Assembly (NCBI GenBank): GCA_030524545.1
Contig: JAUNGM010000003.1
Span: 75,632 to 139,631 of the forward strand
Direction of reading: 5' to 3'
From: Eubacteriales bacterium
GTDB lineage: Bacteria > Bacillota > Clostridia > Lachnospirales > Lachnospiraceae
DNA length: 64,000 nt
Under the pieces are notes generated by a model, which saw nothing but the letters and a program-made list of their open reading frames with translations, did no database searches and was not told the origin of the DNA. The stretch's first letter is position 1, and every line of letters begins with the position of its first letter. Position numbers and translations under genes: made by a program. This document shows, piece after piece, positions 61,855 through 64,000 of the stretch.

Positions 61855-63036
61855 ATGAATGACGTTAAATTACTGGTTGGCAGGGACGGTACATATAAAA
61901 ACTGTACAAATCTTTTGCTGAAGGCATCCGTGACAGGGCGGAGGGGTGACGCCCCAAGAACGTTCAGTGCTACCCTTTCAGATTCTGAAGGTCATGACAG
62001 GCTGAATGCAAATTGCAGTGAGGGCCAGCAGGTATATTTTTATCTGAATGGCAGTGAGATATTCAGGGGGCTTCTCATGACGGATGGGAGGAGTAACAGC
62101 CGGAAGTTGGCCCTTAAAGCATATGATAAATGTATTTATCTGTGCAACAATAAGGGGAGCTTTTCATACAAGAAGAAAACGGCCACTTATATTTTTAAAG
62201 ATTGCCTGAAAAAACTTGGACTATCACTTGGTTCTGCGGTCAGTACGAATCACGTGATCGGCGAATTGGTTAAGAAGAATACGACATACTGGGATGTGAT
62301 TCAGGATGCGTTGAGTCAGACGTATCAGGCTACAGGAATACGGTATTATGTGTATGCTGAAAAAGGAAAAATATATCTGAAAAAAAGGCAGGAACAAACC
62401 TCCATGCCGATTTTGGATTTAAAGTCCAATATCCAAACCTATGATATGAGCCGTTCGATTTATAATACCCGGACGAGGCTCACGCTTGTTACCTCTAAGG
62501 GGAAGAAAAAGGGGAGCAGCATCAACAGTTCTTTGGAAAAGAAGATCGGGAAATTCCGGGATATCCAGTCTGTAGACGAGGATATTACAAAAGCGGAAAT
62601 CAATCAGCGGATACGGGCGTTTGAACTGGAAACAAGTATCGTAGACAGGGAACTGAAGATAAAGGCTGATGGAAATATAAAATGCGTGTCCGGTTCCTGT
62701 GTGTATGTGGATATTTCCAATATTGATACGAAACGCATCATGTTCATAGAGGAGGACACACATACTTTTGAAAACGGGCATCACACGATGGAATTGAAGC
62801 TGAGCTATGAGAAAACGGCGACAACGTCAACAAGAAATAACTCCGGTACAGTTAAGTATAGGGTTACTGCAAACAGCGGTCTGAATCTCCGGACAGGGCC
62901 AAATGCCAGGATAATAGGAACCATGAAAAAAGGAACTGAGGTTACGTCCGATGGAAAGAAAAATGGAAACTGGATTCATGTAAAATGGAACGGGACATGG
63001 GGGTATGCTTATAATTCATGGCTGAAACAGATATAA
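61855..63036 (+). CDS. xkdQ: Baseplate hub protein (XkdQ-like) with C-terminal SH3 domain
   Basis: A 393-residue protein. Residues about 1-325 match XkdQ/gp27-like hub proteins (NDVKLLVGRDGTYKNCTNLL, EIFRGLLMTDGRSNSRKLAL, ISNIDTKRIMFIEEDTHTF). A bacterial SH3 domain follows at about 335-393 (YRVTANSGLNLRTGPNARII ... GNWIHVKWNGTWGYAYNSWL). SH3b domains bind peptidoglycan, so the extension could steer the baseplate to the wall. GGAGG precedes the ATG. Confidence 0.88.
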   Translation: MNDVKLLVGRDGTYKNCTNLLLKASVTGRRGDAPRTFSATLSDSEGHDRLNANCSEGQQVYFYLNGSEIFRGLLMTDGRSNSRKLALKAYDKCIYLCNNKGSFSYKKKTATYIFKDCLKKLGLSLGSAVSTNHVIGELVKKNTTYWDVIQDALSQTYQATGIRYYVYAEKGKIYLKKRQEQTSMPILDLKSNIQTYDMSRSIYNTRTRLTLVTSKGKKKGSSINSSLEKKIGKFRDIQSVDEDITKAEINQRIRAFELETSIVDRELKIKADGNIKCVSGSCVYVDISNIDTKRIMFIEEDTHTFENGHHTMELKLSYEKTATTSTRNNSGTVKYRVTANSGLNLRTGPNARIIGTMKKGTEVTSDGKKNGNWIHVKWNGTWGYAYNSWLKQI

Positions 63037-63051
63037 GGGGGCGAAAGAGAA

Positions 63052-63294
63052 GTGGCAAAAAATATTACGGAAATCATCCGGGAGATATGCGAACGGAGTA
63101 TGCCAAATGTGGTGACTGGCGTGGTGACAGAAACTGAGCCGCTCCGTATTATGTTGGTGGATGATATGAGCATTTTGCTATCAGCACAATCGTTGATTGT
63201 ATCATCAGAAATGCTGCCGCTGAAAAAGGGTGAAGAACTTTATCTTTTAGCAACGAACAGGAATAAAATTTATTACGTTTTGAACAGGGTGTGA
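63052..63294 (+). CDS. xkdR: XkdR-like (DUF2577) baseplate protein
   Basis: An 80-residue protein from a GTG at 63052 (AAGGGGG upstream): NITEIIREICERSMPNVVTG, VVTETEPLRIMLVDDMSI and MLPLKKGEELYLLATNR are typical of XkdR/DUF2577. It is an assembly partner of the baseplate. Confidence 0.85.
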   Translation: MAKNITEIIREICERSMPNVVTGVVTETEPLRIMLVDDMSILLSAQSLIVSSEMLPLKKGEELYLLATNRNKIYYVLNRV

Positions 63295-63298
63295 AAAT

Positions 63299-63724
63299 AT
63301 GGATGAAGAAGAAATTTTCGGTGTTTCTCTTGAGGAAGAAGAAGTCGAGGATGAAGTTGTCACGTACCGTACTTACCGTATGGATTTGAAGAATAAAAGG
63401 ATTATAGGCAAGGTTGATGGGATAGAGGCAGCGGCGCAGTCCATGTTTAAAGCCTTGCAGACGAGAAGGTTCGCATATCTGATTTACGATGACCAGTACG
63501 GATGTGATGTGTATAACAAGATAGGCAACCTTGATCTGTCGCAGAGCTATCTTGAAAATGATATTCCTGTGATGATCGAGGATGCTTTTTTAAATGATGA
63601 TATGATACTCGGAATTGATAACCTGACGTTTGATATGCAGGATATTGATTCCATTTTTATATCGTTTGAAGCATCAACGGTATTCGGGGATGCTGATTTC
63701 GAGGGGGTGATAAGCGATGGCTAA
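63299..63724 (+). CDS. xkdS: XkdS-like (DUF2634) baseplate protein
   Basis: A 141-residue protein matching the gp25-like/DUF2634 family (TYRMDLKNKRIIGKVDGIEA, YLIYDDQYGCDVYNKIGNLD). It belongs to the baseplate wedge. It starts 4 bases after XkdR and overlaps the next gene by 8 bases. Confidence 0.87.
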   Translation: MDEEEIFGVSLEEEEVEDEVVTYRTYRMDLKNKRIIGKVDGIEAAAQSMFKALQTRRFAYLIYDDQYGCDVYNKIGNLDLSQSYLENDIPVMIEDAFLNDDMILGIDNLTFDMQDIDSIFISFEASTVFGDADFEGVISDG

Positions 63725-64000
63725 ATATTCGGATGAAAAAATTGCAGAATACCGGGAGGCAATAGAGAGAATGCGCACCGCCGCCCCTTTGGATTTACAG
63801 CAGAATGAGCCGGTACGGAACATTGACGACCTTGGCCTTGAAGATATTACAGAAGATTTCCTTATCGAGCATTTCCTCGACATGGGAGACGAGTTGGAGG
63901 TCGATACAAGGCAGGGGAGTATATACTGGGATGCCTGTATGGGCAGTATCATCCGGACAGCCATGTTCCTAAACCAGCTTTCCCAGGTGGATGAGATCAT
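63717..64000 (+). CDS. xkdT: Baseplate J-like protein (XkdT), N-terminal part, cut by window edge
   Basis: The ATG at 63717 begins MAKYSDEKIAEYREAIERMR and continues to the edge with QQNEPVRNIDDLGLEDITED and ELEVDTRQGSIYWDACMGSI, as in XkdT/baseplate J proteins. The last coding base is beyond the window. It overlaps XkdS by 8 bases. Confidence 0.8.
   Translation, partial: MAKYSDEKIAEYREAIERMRTAAPLDLQQNEPVRNIDDLGLEDITEDFLIEHFLDMGDELEVDTRQGSIYWDACMGSIIRTAMFLNQLSQVDEI

Larger units (their letters stand above)
29497..64000. mobile_element. PBSX-like contractile-tail prophage (left part)
   Basis: From the integrase next to queA to the right edge, all genes fit one temperate phage: integration, lysogeny, recombination/replication, late regulator, packaging, head, contractile tail and baseplate, in the order of PBSX/SKIN-like elements. 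No frameshifted structural genes are visible, so this part looks intact. The left attachment core must lie near 29497-29571, but without the right end it cannot be defined. Lysis genes and the other attachment site are outside the window. Confidence 0.93.

Overview
The window looks like a chromosome segment of a Lachnospiraceae-type Firmicute (order Clostridiales, Blautia/Ruminococcus/Dorea-like). The reasons are the gene order pta-ackA / DUF177-rpmF, plsX-acpP-rnc-smc-ftsY and ylxM-ffh-rpsP-KH-rimM-trmD-queA, strong GGAGG ribosome sites, frequent GTG/TTG starts, sigma-A promoters and a sortase-free SipW surface operon. The genus cannot be fixed by eye.

Positions 1-29500 are host chromosome. 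They hold the end of pta and ackA (acetate/ATP formation) and DUF177-rpmF. A five-gene SipW operon (2808-9297) follows: an ER-type signal peptidase, three exported proteins with SipW-type signals, and a 1162-residue surface protein with a degenerate thioester domain and Cna-B/SpaA-like domains. Next come a GNAT-ABC-F-Nudix run, plsX-acpP-rnc-smc-ftsY, a threonine dehydratase, a convergent DUF362 ferredoxin-like protein, an unusual cytoplasmic BMP-domain protein, a phosphoesterase, and the SRP/ribosome-maturation operon ending in queA.

Positions from about 29500 to the right edge are one side of a PBSX/SKIN-like contractile-tail (myovirus-type) prophage, integrated just after queA by a large serine recombinase. 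Its layout is: integrase and a small ORF (minus strand), CI-like repressor, divergent promoter with paired operators, Cro-like and other HTH genes, a SleB-like cell-wall hydrolase, a recombination block (putative annealing protein, PD-(D/E)XK nuclease, HerA/FtsK-like ATPase), replication initiator and DnaC-like loader, RusA resolvase, a DUF1492/ArpU-like late regulator, then a phased repeat array. After that comes a three-gene cargo (ParB-like, TET-associated-type glycosyltransferase, radical SAM), followed by terminase, portal, MuF, XkdF protease, capsid, connectors, tail sheath and tube, frameshifted chaperone, tape measure, and baseplate genes XkdP-Q-R-S-T. The last gene and the right prophage end lie outside the window.

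The most interesting point is the ParB-glycosyltransferase-radical SAM cassette between the late regulator and the terminase. It resembles cassettes predicted to hypermodify phage DNA bases, but no TET/JBP oxygenase or DNA methylase is visible here. Other notable signals are a clear -1 frameshift site (A AAA AAA TGA) joining two tail-chaperone ORFs, a helically phased repeat array ahead of the cargo, and perfect inverted repeats around the BMP-gene promoter and in the lysogeny switch.
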